A stretch of 64,000 nt of DNA from Proales similis (lineage: Eukaryota > Rotifera > Eurotatoria > Ploima > Proalidae). Both the position numbers and the translations under genes were made by a program. Under the pieces are notes generated by a model. That model made no database searches, was not told the DNA's origin, and was given only the letters and a program-made list of their open reading frames with translations. The DNA lies in NCBI GenBank assembly GCA_019059635.1, contig JAGVRJ010000002.1, positions 620,001 through 684,000 of the forward strand, given 5' to 3'. This document shows, one piece after another, positions 35,702 through 47,333 of this stretch. How positions within the stretch are numbered: position 1 is the first letter of the stretch; every line of letters begins with the position of its first letter.

Positions 35702-38047
35702 TTAGTTCTGGGGCGCCATATTCTTGATTGGCGCGTTGTCGTTTTGCTCAAGTCGAGTGCCGACTTTGGACTCGTCTCCTCTAAAGATATGACCGTGAAC
35801 TCGGAACTTGTACAAACAAGTAAACTCCTCGTTTCCTGCGTTCGACTCTATTTTGAGCTCAATAGCCTGGATCGCCTTGTTCTCGTATGTATGCTGTGTT
35901 GTTGGGGTTTTTATTTTTTCGTTGGTCGACTAATTGCCTCAAAACACTCACCTGAACGCTGAAGAACTGAAGACTGTATTTTGAGTTGTTATCGTAGCGA
36001 AAGTGGCCAAGGATCAGCGAGTTGTCTTCACGAATGTCGTCCGCTCTCTCATATCCCTGCCAAAAAAGCGAAATTTTTATTTTCAGCTCAGCGATGGCCA
36101 GATGGAGGGCAAAGGGCTCACATAGACGCTGAAATTCTGCGGCGCGCTGTCAATTGTACCGGTCAGCGACAATTCCTTGGGAATGTGCTCCAAAGAGAAT
36201 GAAGTGGGCGTGATTCTAGCGGCCAGTTTAACAAACAGATCGGCCTTCTGGCCTTTAAACGGCCAGCAGTTGCCCGGCTGAATGATCGCGTTTTGAATGA
36301 CAACTCTGGGAGTTGCTGACCAACGAGCAATCGGCACATTCCAGATAGTGAGCCAGCGAGAGTTGTCGGTGTAAGTCTCGGTACATTTGGTGAACAGAAT
36401 GCTGCCTCCAATCGACTCGGAGGCAAAGTCAGTCATGCCGGTCTTGTCGGCGCTGTACAGCATGAACGATTGGTTTATGAACTCTTTCAGCTTTTCGAAC
36501 GAGACAAATTCTTTTGACGTGAGATCCACACTTTCAGACGGCGCTTGGCTCTGTGTGTTCTTGAGCTCGCTAAACTGCTCCATCAGACGACGGTAGTTTT
36601 GTTCTAGTTCATTCAGAGTTCCTTTTATGTTCTTGAGCTCCTTTTCCTGCGCCTCTTGTGTCGACTTGTTCATGTGATACTGAGACAATATGGACGCCAG
36701 TGACTGGTTGAATCGTTCGTCCAACTCTTTTCTCAGCGCTTCGATATCAAACGGCTGGTTATTGTGACTTGCTCTCGTCTCTCTGATTATATCTTCCTTC
36801 AGATAAGTCAATTGGCTCATTAGCTCGTCGCTCACCTCGCTCATGTTTATTTTCGGCCACTCGTTTGTCTGCTGCCAGAGACTCTTGAATCTTACTGTCA
36901 GCTCAATCGCCTTGTCTTTGCCTGCCTCATAAGCAGTCTGGTACCATTCTGGCACATTTTCTAAAAGAAAATGTTTGGCTACGTCTGTCCACTGCTGAGC
37001 TCGCGCTTTTAGGTAATCGATGTTTTCGTTGTTCAACTCCATGTCCACATAGGGCTGAATATACTGTTCGCTCAGTCGTCTGAGTTCAGGGCTTCGCTTC
37101 TCAAGTTCGCCGACCGAGAGCAGAGCTGCCGGTATTAAGATGAGCAAAATAAACGGCAGCCATCGCCACAAACACGAACGAGTTTGGGTAGTTGAAGGCT
37201 GACCCATGGATGTTGACAGAGTCGGCTTTGTTGTTGTGCCAGTCGGCGACGTGGTGGTTATGACTGGCAGATTGGGATAGGTGGCAGAGCGAACAGAGCC
37301 CGACGACGATGACGACGATGGAGACTGTCTATCGAGGCCTAGCACATGCTTGAACGTAAACCCTCGTAGCAATTCGCTTCTCCGATCGTCCTCAATCTCA
37401 AGGCGTCGATTTACTCGAGGCTGCTCTTCCTGCCTGCGAGTTTTGCTCGGAGTCAGCAGCGATTTTATCTGAGTGACTACGTTAAGCCGCTCGCGAGCCG
37501 AGCTCAGCGATTCGTTCAGGAAATTTCGACTGAAGAAACCGGCCGACTCGAACGAGTAGGAGCCTCGCGCTGGTCTGCATAGATTCGGTATTTCCACTTT
37601 GTCATCGTGACAGTCGCGCAAGTAGCTGCCAGTACGTGCGTACGTGTAGTCGGTTTTCGGTTTGCCTTCGTTCGGGATTTTGTATTTGTCCAAATCGATC
37701 GACCGCAGCTGCTTGAGTATTTCCTCTTTGATACGAATCTTCTCTTCGGTGTCTTCTTGAATGATTTTCAAAATTTGATGAGAGCTGACCAGCTCGCTTC
37801 TGTTGCCCGAGCTCGTCTCTAGCACTTGTCTGGAGGTCGACGCCGTCTGACTCGTTTCAATGTTCGAATAGTTGGGACTGATGACCAACTCGTCCCTTCG
37901 CGCAGTGCTCGGCTGGCTCGGGTGAAACGGCGTCGAGGTCTTGGCCGACAGACTCTCGACACTCAGCGCCGAAGTGATCTGGTTCACTTGAAACCGTTGG
38001 CTCGACCGAGTGTTCATTCGTGACGATGCTTGCTGCTCCTCGTCCAT
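35702..38047 (-). CDS. SUN: SUN-domain nuclear envelope protein
   Basis: The inner nuclear membrane half of a LINC complex, binding KASH proteins in the perinuclear space and lamins inside. Three exons, 36122-38047, 35952-36056 and 35702-35881, encode 736 residues. The nucleoplasmic N-terminus of about 285 residues is Ser/Arg-rich. One membrane helix follows (about residues 290-312, WLPFILLILIPAALL). A coiled coil runs up to about residue 530. The C-terminal SUN domain carries IGGSILFTKCTETY, SPRVVIQ-like TPRVVIQ, PGNCWPFKGQ, SLEHIPKELSLTGTIDSAP and the closing YKFRVHG. This resembles animal SUN1/SUN2. Splices restore the domain in phase. Confidence 0.95.
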
Positions 38048-38648
38048 CTATTCTGTCTGCTTGTATTCAACGCTCTATTCAGGTCACGATTATTCTAAAT
38101 GAGACCATGACACTCACCGAATGTGCTGAGCAATTACAACTGCGCTCTTTGAAATGGCTTCTTTACTCGTCAAGCTTACAGATTTAGTCTTACAAACGCG
38201 TCACTTTATTCGACCGACCTGGGCTTGGGTTCGCTCTCTTATTCTCTAAATGTCTCTGAACATGTAGAAGTGAATCATCTAGCGACATAAAAGCAGACCC
38301 GGTCTTCATGCCTCATACTGTTTCCAATTGAGTTTTAGCACACAGAAACCAACAGCCACTACGCCTGGGATTTTTCAATCCTTGAGCGTTTCCAATGAAA
38401 AAAAAAGGAGCAGAGGGCTACTTGTTTAGTTCGGAAATTGTTATTTGAGTAGATTAAGGTTTATATTTGAGAAAAAATGGGTCGAACAGGCTGACGTTAG
38501 GCCAGTCGTTTGGACAAGTTTGTTTAGCGGTGATAGTATGCTGGTTGGCCGCACGTGCCGGCCAAGCATTCGCTTTGCGTAATTTGCAAACTTGACGAAC
38601 TCAATTTATTCATAGTCGCTCGCTGCTTCGGCCATAGTCACCGCCAAA
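38048..38648. promoter_or_regulatory. Bidirectional promoter region, SUN gene and PRPF19
   Basis: A 600-base region between divergent genes. No TATA box is obvious at either end, as is common for housekeeping promoters. No other feature is recognised. Confidence 0.5.
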
Positions 38649-40163
38649 ATGTCACTCATATGCTCAATAAGCAACGAAGTTCCGCAAGAGCCGGTCATCT
38701 CGTCTGTGTCAGGCCACATATTCGAAAAGCGGCTCATTGTCAAGTTTATCGAAGAGAATGGAACCGATCCGATCACCAACGAAGTGTTGAGCATTGACCA
38801 GCTGCTCGAGATAAAAACACAAGCGCTGATCCGCCCCAAGCCGCCGGCGGCCACCTCAATTCCGGCCCTGCTCAAAAGTCTTCAAGACGAATGGGACTCG
38901 GTGATGCTTCACAGTTTCACTCTTCGACAACAGCTTCAGACTGCCCGTCAAGAGTTGTCTCACGCGCTCTATCAACACGATGCGGCCTGTAGAGTAATTG
39001 CCCGCCTCAACAAGGAGCTGAGCGCCGCCCGTGAGGCGTTGGCCACCCTCAAGCCGCACATAAGCGAATCAAGCAATGGCAACGAGTCGATGCAGGTGTC
39101 CGAAGATGGCGAAGACGGTCTCTCTGACGCCGTCGTGCAGCGCTTGCAGGAGAAATCGTCGCAGCTCACTCAGCAGCGAAAGCAGCGCGGCAAGAAGCCA
39201 CCGGAGGAGCTAGCGAGTGCCGACGCTCTTCGTGCCTACGAATGCTCTAGCTCTCATACTGGCCTACACAGCGCCAGTGTAGCTGGAATCACCTCGATTG
39301 ACATGAAGCCTGGAAACGATTCTCGCATCGTTAGCGGCGGCAACGACAAGACCGCTGTTGTGTTCGACAACAGCAGTGAGCAAATCGTTGCCACTTTCAA
39401 GGGCCATTCAAAAAAAGTCACTGATGTCATCTACCACCCGAACGAGGAGACTGTGTTGACAGCTAGCGCCGATTCGACCATTCGGGTCTGGTCGATCGAA
39501 AGCAGCGAGCAACTTCAGCAGCTCAAAGTTCACGACTCGGTCGTGACTGGCATCTCTTTGCACCCGCTCGGTGATTACATCCTTTCGAGCTCGTCTGACG
39601 AGCACTGGGCCTTTTCGGACATTCGAACGGGACGAGCACTGCTCAAGGTCTCTTCGTCGGCCGTGCCTCAGGGCTCTGAAGTAGCAGCCTCTCAGGCCGC
39701 TTCGCTCACATGCGCTCAGTTTCATCCTGACGGTCTTATATTTGGCACAGGCACCTACGACTCGGTGATCAAGATCTGGGATCTCAAAACCAAATCGAAT
39801 CTGGCCAACTTTCCCGGCCATTCGGGCCCCATAACTTGCCTTTCATTTTCAGAGAACGGCTATTATCTGGCGACGGCTGCCGAAGACGCCACAATCAGAC
39901 TGTGGGATTTGCGAAAGCTGAAAAACTTCCGCACCATTGAGCTCGAATCTGGCCATGAGGTCAGGGGGCTTACATTTGACTACAGCGGCACTTATCTGGC
40001 TTGTGCGGGCACAGATCTGCGAGTCTACCAGGTGAAGACATGGGACCTAATCAAGACATTCACCGATCACACAGCGCTGGTCACCGGCGTTCGATTCGGC
40101 CAGAACGCGCAATCAATTGTCTCATGCTCTTTGGACAAGTCGCTCAAGTTCTATTCTAAATGA
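38649..40163 (+). CDS. PRPF19: Pre-mRNA-processing factor 19 (U-box E3, spliceosomal NTC)
   Basis: The core of the NineTeen complex, a U-box ubiquitin ligase needed for spliceosome activation. This intronless ORF is 504 residues, the same length as human PRPF19. The U-box opens with [16 protein letters not shown] and includes [13 protein letters not shown]. The tetramerising coiled coil contains [18 protein letters not shown] and [21 protein letters not shown]40 repeats fill the C-terminal 300 residues (for example [23 protein letters not shown] and [11 protein letters not shown]). The lack of introns contrasts with its neighbour AHI1, which has thirteen. It is convergent with AHI1, with 329 bases between stops. 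Confidence 0.97.
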   Translation: MSLICSISNEVPQEPVISSVSGHIFEKRLIVKFIEENGTDPITNEVLSIDQLLEIKTQALIRPKPPAATSIPALLKSLQDEWDSVMLHSFTLRQQLQTARQELSHALYQHDAACRVIARLNKELSAAREALATLKPHISESSNGNESMQVSEDGEDGLSDAVVQRLQEKSSQLTQQRKQRGKKPPEELASADALRAYECSSSHTGLHSASVAGITSIDMKPGNDSRIVSGGNDKTAVVFDNSSEQIVATFKGHSKKVTDVIYHPNEETVLTASADSTIRVWSIESSEQLQQLKVHDSVVTGISLHPLGDYILSSSSDEHWAFSDIRTGRALLKVSSSAVPQGSEVAASQAASLTCAQFHPDGLIFGTGTYDSVIKIWDLKTKSNLANFPGHSGPITCLSFSENGYYLATAAEDATIRLWDLRKLKNFRTIELESGHEVRGLTFDYSGTYLACAGTDLRVYQVKTWDLIKTFTDHTALVTGVRFGQNAQSIVSCSLDKSLKFYSK

Positions 40164-40492
40164 GCGCCTCGCCCAGTGCATGTACATTGTCCCAGCGGCT
40201 ACTCACTTGAACTCATTTAATTTCTTAACATTTCGTCGTCGTCGAAAAGCTCACAATCAGCAACAACAAAAAATAAATTTCAAAATCAATTTATTCATTA
40301 ATCAAAGCCGGGCCGCCATGGCGGCCTTTTTAAATTCAAATTGGATTGAATCTACAAGTAGCTGCTGCCAGACGGCTTATTTGCTCGCGTTGATCAGATG
40401 AGCGAATGGCCGACGTTTAATCTGCTGATGATTTCTGCCAAGGCAAAAGAATATTGGCTAAAGCCGAATGAAGGGAGTGGGCGGGCGCTAAA

Positions 40493-43400
40493 TTACTTGT
40501 TCTCGTCTTTAGTGGGCTCGTCAGGCAGTTGCGCGTCACTTGATCTGGGCTTATCTACGTCCTGCTTGTCGGCGCTATGGCTTTTGGCCGCCTCAATCTT
40601 AAGTCAAGGAATTAACGCATACAGACGGCGCCAGCAGATAAAATGAGTTAAAACTCACGATTGATTTCAAGGCGTTCTCTTCATACACTTTTTCATATTC
40701 AGTGAGGAGATCACGAGCGGAGAACTCTAGAGCGAAATTATCAAGTTGGGCTCGCCAAGTGGAAATCGACAACACATACTCGGCTTTCTGATCGACGGCA
40801 AGATATTTGATTTGAGACTTTCGAATGTTACTTTGTCCTGAACGTAGTTGGCCGGAAAATAGCCCTCTTGCTTGGTTCGAATCAGTTCGCCCATCCACCA
40901 GTTTTCGTTCTCTTTCATGAGAACGCGCAGCTCGTCGCCTTTTCTGAGATCGAGCTCGTCGCGACGCTGGCCCTTGTAGTCGTGAATAACGATCACCAAG
41001 TCTTGGACTTCTTTCGGTCCCCTGTATTTGAACTCGGCTTTATTGTCGTTGTCCTTTGTTTTCTCATTAATTCGACGTTCGATTAAATTTGCTTCTTGCC
41101 AAAACAACTTACCACCGAAAGAGTGATCGAGCTGGCCAAATTAAATTGTTCTGATCGCCTCATATCTGACGGCTTTCAAAGCGGCTAATGGAATGACTGG
41201 AAATGAACAGAAGGCGAAGAGAACCTACATAGACGGATTCGAGCTTATCCTGAACTGTTTGCCATTTCTTGGCTTGATAGGCCTCGAACTGTGAAACTTC
41301 TTGTTCGATCTGTCTGCCTCTCTCTTGCAGCTCGTTGCTCGGCTCCTGAGTCGCTCTTGGACTCTTCATGCTCGACACGTGAGTGAATAGAGCTCGATCG
41401 GTATCAGCCAGATTTGCGCTAGCAGACGCTTGCTCGAGTGACACTTCGTATGCCGCCTCTGAAGAAAAAGCCAATTGATGAGAGGAGAGCGAATTCTGGC
41501 CTCAACAATCAAATTACTTTTAGGATCGTAGCTGTAGATATAAATGGTTGAGCAGCATTCGAGCGTGCAAACAGCCATCAGATTGTCGTACGGATGAAAG
41601 TCAATGTCTCGGGTCGGATTGAGATAGTTTAGGAGAGCACTGGATGTGGTGACCAGCTCGCCCGAGTTTATGTTCCAGCAGTAGACTTTGGTGTCCGCTC
41701 CGGAGCAGAACAGAAACGTTCCGCAAGGTGTTATGGCCGAGCCCACGTTCTGCTTGAACGTGTACGATCCCTTATAGTCGAGCACCAACGTCTTGCTTCA
41801 TTCACAATTCCTTCATTGTGCGTTTTAGAGAAAAGGAATGCACTTGGCTTACAGTCGAATGTCAACGAGCTTCAGGATATTCTCGCGTAGATGCACCACC
41901 ATGCGAAACTGATTTGGATGCAGATGAATCGAGTTGATGCATTGGCCCTGGGCATCTGTTTAGAAATATGTTTCAAGTTGGCTCTAGTCATCTTCTCTAC
42001 CTTTAGTCCGTTTATGGACATTTGCTCCTCAAGCTTCCATCCTTTTGGTTCGATTGTTCGAGATCAACGAGACAGTTAGTTTGCATGGCGAACGAGTTTA
42101 CCTAAATAAGGCTCGTTTTCGTCTGCCAGTCTGCTTTGCCACGCTATGATTTCGCCCGCGCTGTCCGCAGAATATAAAAAATTTCCGTCCGAAGAGAAGC
42201 AGATCGAGTTGATGTATCCGGTGTGCAGTGAGAGCTCTTGCAGAAGCTGGCCGTAGTTTTTCTTCTTTGACTTTTGCGTTGACCACACTCGAACAGTGCG
42301 ATCGTAGCAGCCTGTGCATACAATGTCACACGAGTTTGGATGGAATTTAATTGTGTAGACAAACGCCGGATGCGGAAGGATTTTAAAAGCTTCTTTGCTC
42401 GAGTCAAACTTGAATATCCTGCCAAGAGCGAAATTCAAATCAAAGCCAGACTCGACAATGCGTCCGAATTCTTACCGAGCAGTGGCATCGTTGGAAGCTG
42501 TTCCCAAATATTGGTCTTGTTTCGACCAGCCTAGTTCATAGACAAGGCCGACGTGGCCGAAGAACTTGTTTACAAGCTTGCCGCCTGGTATCGAGTAGAC
42601 ATACACAACAGTTTGCGACTCGTCTTCAATGCAACCGCAAGCCAAGTAGCTCCCGCTGTTTGAAAACTTGAGCGAATAGCATCCGCGTTTGGCCCCGCTC
42701 AACGCCAGTATCTTGGAATTGGGAACCTTGCATGGCATTCCAGCCAGTCTCGACCACATTGCTCGGTCTCTGGCGCTCTTGTCCAGTTGATCGTTCTCAC
42801 TCTTTTCTTGTGCACCCAGCTCTGTGCTCAAATTGTTTCCGTTCTCTCGCTCATTTTCGTGCGGATCAGACTCGTTTATTTGGACGGACAGTGTGCCTCT
42901 TAGATTGGACCCTAATCCTGGCCTAAAGAGCTTTGGTTGCTTGATGGCCTTTACTGTTACGTAGAGACTCGATGGATATTTGATGCGTGGGCCGTTTTTG
43001 AAAGTTTTATAAATCTCAGGCGACGACACATCAATTTGATCGGCTTTGAATCGGAGCGGATTAAAGTAAAGCTGAAGCCGGAGCTTTTTTTCCGTGTTTA
43101 AAGCATTGTTTCCTCCGACAATCTAATTCGAGGCCAAATGTTCATTTTATCTGAAAGAAGAAGAACGCCTGTGTTACCTTCAAAAATGCCCAAGCGATTC
43201 TGAACCAGCGAGTGTTCGTCTCTCTTGACGTGTATCTGAATTTCGAGCTCTCGTCTGGTGTTCTAATGTCGATCAGCTCGAACATCATCAACACGTTTGG
43301 CTGAGTGAAATGACTGAAATTTTCATTGAATATGAGAATCTCTTCCCAGTTGGGAATTATGGTTCTAAATTAACAGCGAATAGAAAGCGAAATTCAACTC

Positions 43401-44150
43401 TCCGACTGAATGCACCAACTTGTTTGCCTTAAAGTCGAACGGCGAAGTCATTATTGTAGATATGAAGTCTATGTTGAGATTATCCTGCTCGTAAAGCGCC
43501 ATGACGTTACGATCGCGGCGAGATTTTTTAAGGTAAAGCCCGTCCGAACTCATGTCAAGTACGTGCACCCTGACCACAGGATTGGAAATGTTTATGTCCG
43601 TTTTGAGCTTGTCTGTCTTGTGAATGACCACGCCCACCACTTGGCTCTCATCCTCTACCACTGAACCCCAAGTAATCAATTTAAATTTCAAATTTGACAT
43701 GTATGACTTGAACCGACCTGGCTCTTGCTGGTGCTCGTGTTCGTTGGCCGGCTTTCTTCTGCGGCGCTTTTTTCCTTCGCTCGCCTGAACTGGCTGCTCG
43801 TCAGCTTCAAACGCCGAGTTGGAATGAGATTGATTTGATTCGTTCGGCTCGGCGATTTTTTTCCTTCGTCTCCTTTTCGATTCTTTGCTCGCCGTCTCGT
43901 TCACATTTGTCACACTTGTGGTCGGCTCTGTTTCCTGCACACTCTCGTCCTCATTGAACGCCGTTTCCATTTCTTTCTGTCTGTTCATCAGACGAAGCTT
44001 TCGTTCACGTTTGACCAGCTTTTCAGTCTCTCGGTGATCTGCTCCGTCCTGATGGCGACGAGACCGAATCAAGGCAAGGAATAAGACGGACGTAAGTTCA
44101 CAACAATTTACCTGATCATCTCCTGAAACCGGCGATTGTTGTCGGGGCAT
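40493..44150 (-). CDS. AHI1: Jouberin (AHI1): WD40 repeats and SH3 domain
   Basis: A ciliary transition-zone protein. My model has 14 exons: 44112-44150, 43718-44048, 43420-43660, 43178-43364, 42476-43122, 42102-42418, 42001-42041, 41853-41947, 41518-41795, 41229-41458, 41113-41131, 40832-41037, 40659-40787 and 40493-40597, encoding 954 residues. A basic N-terminus (KRRRRKK runs) leads to VVGVVIHKTDKLKTDINIS and IMTSPFDFK, both characteristic of AHI1. NWEEILIFNENF and RIAWAFLK follow. WD40 repeats include LACGCIEDESQTVVYVYSIPG and TGCYDRTVRVWS. The SH3 domain (residues about 808-877) has ALYDY-like VIHDYKG, WWMGEL and GYFPANYV. The 41- and 19-base exons and the acceptor at 41947 are the weakest joins. 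Confidence 0.9.
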
Positions 44151-44452
44151 GGTTAAAATTAGTCGACCAAAACAAGCAGTCTCGGACACCAAATACAGCA
44201 GTGAAAATCGAAATTCTTATAGTCTGTCCAGCAGTCGCTGTAGCCATGGCAACCGTCATAGAAGTGATCGGCCTCAACTTGTCTTAGAGCACATCTTCTG
44301 CTCAGACTGGCGGCATGTCTCTTGGCCTTTCTAAAATGAAAACACCGGCAATAAGACAAAATTGAATCCCGATGCTTGAAGCGCACGATTGAAAGGCGTA
44401 CGCAATTGAAAATAAACCAAACGAATAACGAGCATAAAATTTACACGGCGAA
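44151..44452. promoter_or_regulatory. Compact bidirectional promoter of AHI1 and LTO1
   Basis: Only 302 bases separate the two divergent start codons, so one short region must drive both genes. No TATA box is evident. Confidence 0.6.
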
Positions 44453-44866
44453 ATGAATGCGCAAGGGCAAGATGAAGATCCGTTCGACGCAATAAACAAT
44501 TTGAATCGGACTGCATACGAACGTGGCTATGAAGAAGGAACAAGAAACGGAAAGAGAGCGGCCATCGAACAGGGCTTTAAAGTGGGCCAGAGCACCGCGT
44601 TCAAGATTGGCGCCGAAATCGGTCAATACTACGCTCTCGCTCAGAGCTTCCTGACAACCCTGCAGAGCCAAACCAATCAAAGAGCACAACAGACGGCTCT
44701 CGGCCTTGTGCAGCTTGTTGACCAGTTCGATATTGTTGATTGCCACTGCGACCAGTTTAATCTGGCCTTGACAAACATCAGAAACAAATACAAACAGCTC
44801 AACTCGCTGGCTCACTTGGACAGGCAGATTGGATCAGATATTGAACGAAAGGATTTGAGCTTCTAG
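44453..44866 (+). CDS. LTO1: LTO1 homolog (Yae1-domain Fe-S assembly adaptor)
   Basis: With YAE1, LTO1 links the cytosolic Fe-S targeting machinery to the ribosome-recycling ATPase ABCE1. This intronless ORF encodes 137 residues, the same length as the human protein. The Yae1 motif of spaced Gly is clear: YERGYEEGTRNGKRAAIEQG, then FKVGQSTAFKIGAEIGQY. The C-terminus DLSF resembles the human GLSF tail; a C-terminal aromatic residue is known to be recognised by the targeting complex. An AATAAA signal follows near 44884. It is divergent from AHI1 and convergent with the transgelin-like gene. Confidence 0.9.
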   Translation: MNAQGQDEDPFDAINNLNRTAYERGYEEGTRNGKRAAIEQGFKVGQSTAFKIGAEIGQYYALAQSFLTTLQSQTNQRAQQTALGLVQLVDQFDIVDCHCDQFNLALTNIRNKYKQLNSLAHLDRQIGSDIERKDLSF

Positions 44867-45079
44867 CCGACAGCTTTTATTCCGAATAAAGCGCCTAAGA
44901 TAGAGAGAAGAAAATTGCGAACAAATAGCACTCGATAAGAATGGGGGATCGACTTTTGATTTCGATCTGAGAACGTTCGGTTCCTCTAGCGGCAAGCCAA
45001 AGACGAGTATTTATATATTTTGCTTTCTACTTTCGGATGTTTCAATCTCCGTTTTAAATCTCTTGGTTGCACTCGTTGA

Positions 45080-45778
45080 TCACATATGTCGCCTATTGCC
45101 CATGTTAATGCCACTTTGATTGGCGAACTTGTTTGTGCCGTATTGAAGGCCGATTACGGTTTTGCCTGAGCGCAGTTGTTCTTCGGAAAATTGCCGCTCG
45201 TTACGCTGCGACTCTTTCGGCCCCAGACCTTTTAGGCCGTTCATCTGCGCCTTGCGGCCGAGAGCGTGAATACACAGGCAGACTTGATGAAGGTTCTGCT
45301 CATCCCACAAGTCCACCGTTTGAAAGGTTTCGGTGTCCAGGAGGCCGTAGTCTTTGCAGGCTCTCGTGAACATCTCAATGTTTTCCATCAGCTTGAATGC
45401 CAGACTCCCTGAGTTTATCTTGCGAATTCTTTCCGGCATCAGCGCATTTATAAGCCTTCAAGATCATATTCAGAATTAAAGCATTTTTCTTCCACATGAA
45501 TGCAAAAGCACCGTTGCCTACTTGCAAAGCTTTTGTCCGTCCTTGAGCTGATCGGCAAAGTTGCGCATCTGCCCGCTCGTGTCAAACGATTCCTGGGTCA
45601 TTTCTGAGATCCAAATCAATGCCTCTTCGGCTTGCTGCACGCTATACTTGGCCATTACCTAGAGTATTTCGATTTCGCCTGTTTTGAATTTCTTCTATCG
45701 TCTGATGTCAATTGATCGCAAAAGAACCTTTTCATGGGCCTCTCTGGCGAATCCGGACTTTTCCGCTCGGATGGACAT
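45080..45778 (-). CDS. Transgelin/calponin-family actin-binding protein (muscle protein 20-like)
   Basis: A small actin-bundling protein. Three exons, 45728-45778, 45522-45658 and 45080-45455, encode 187 residues, the family's usual size. The N-terminus MSIRAEKSGFAREAHEK corresponds to the transgelin YGLSREVQEK start. A calponin-homology domain follows, with LKDGQKLCKLINALMP, FKLMENIEMFTRACKDYG and TFQTVDLWDEQNLHQV. One calponin repeat, VIGLQYGTNKFANQSGI, closes the protein. A 5' UTR intron is possible, because an AG acceptor sits just above the start. The domain assignment is firm; which of the arthropod-type names (Mp20, Chd64) fits best cannot be told. Confidence 0.93.
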
Positions 45779-47333
45779 TTCGCTCTGCGAATTCTGAAAT
45801 TTGATTTGGCGTCTGTCTAAACGAGAGCGTCTATTTTTAGAATCGCATCTCACACTAGATTAGAAAGAAAAACACTTAATTTCAGCCATTTGATCGCATT
45901 TGATCGCAGCACAGAGACAGCAGCGTGCGAACAGTAATAGACGACAACACACAGCGGCGTGAATTTAATTCTTGATCGTTTCGTTTCTTGCCCGGGCTTC
46001 TATTCTCGAACAAGGTGAGGCAAGCGTGGAAATTATGCTCGAAAGGCCAGGAATAGAAGCTACAGGTAATTTTTAAAGCGCTTTAGAATCGAGAAAAAAA
46101 AATAGATTGCTCTAAAGAGCCAAATAGGAGACGCTATTATGTCGACATCATTTCGGCGTCAAAAACAGCTGTCAGGCAAGAATGGCTGAGAAGATGACGA
46201 TCAAGATAATCAGAAACAGGCTCCATGCCTGCCGCTGAGGCTTCCCCTTTTATTCAAATCATTTATAGCCGAGCGATCAAAAGATTCAACAAACGCATCC
46301 CAATATCCCGTCCAATTTGATTGGTCGATCAGAGCCAACCAAATGATAATCTTGTCCCAGTCTGCCCTGCCATTAGATTTTGCTCAGCGAGCTAGCTGTC
46401 TTCAAAATCGGATTTGTCATAAAACGCAGCAATCAGATTTCAGCGACAAGTTTGGGCGATATGTTTAACATCCACAGATAAGTGAGCCCTGATGAATTGT
46501 GCAAATTTCACGTTCCCTGTGTTGATCAATCCTATCATCAACGACCCAACTCTATCTCGTTGCTTCAGTTTGCCCTTTAAAGCTCTAATGATAAACCCGA
46601 GTCGCATTTGTCCATGACTCCGTCAAGCGCTTTCTGACTCATGTGCTCCGTTGCGATCCAAAATTTCAACGACGTTAACCTAATTGTGCGTCAAAAGAAA
46701 TTAGCACAAAATAAAGGGGAAAAATTGACTGCGGTGAGACTTCAACTCATTCATTCTTCCTTATCAGATTATGCTTATGATTTGCATTATGACAATCGAT
46801 CGGTGCGGTCATTTCATAATTGCTCCGCTCCGATTTCAATATGCGCGTTTTATTTTGTTTTTTTTTTTACTTTGCGCTCCTGCTCCTGTGCACCGTTCTC
46901 TTATTCACATGCTGACTGTTTATTATTTCGCTCTTTTCGTGTAGCTATCGGTAGCTGCGCCTAGCTGCTGCTGCACTTATCTAATCCTGGATCGAATGAT
47001 TTCGAGCCACCTTTCTCTTTTTCCTGCATTCATTCAACAGCTTTGAGCTTTCACTTAATAACCACTCGTGGCTAGGCTCGTGATGGTTGCCTAAGCAAGC
47101 AAATTTTAAGGACTTTATTATGCAAAAAAGAATATTGTAGAATTTTCACACAAAAATCTTTGAGCCTTCCTAAACGCAATAAAAAAAAAAGCGATTTGTT
47201 GATGCTATGAATTTAAAAATGTTGCCCTTCACTCCATTTATTCAGACGGCGCAATTTAAATAGCACAGGCAAGTTTGCTGCTCGACGAAATTAAATCAAC
47301 ACCGCTTGGTTGTCAATTTAGAGAAGAATCGAA
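45779..47333. other. Large divergent intergenic region
   Basis: About 1.55 kb between the transgelin-like gene and the P450, one of the largest gaps in the window. It must hold both promoters. A TTTAAATAG box lies near 47256, about 80 bases before the P450 start. A T-rich stretch occurs near 46856-46868. No tRNA, repeat family or domain-bearing ORF was recognised. Confidence 0.5.

Noticed and set aside
46641-46964. 107-residue open frame in the large intergenic region
   Set aside because: It has a low-complexity, Phe/Ser-rich translation with no domain and no splice or promoter support.
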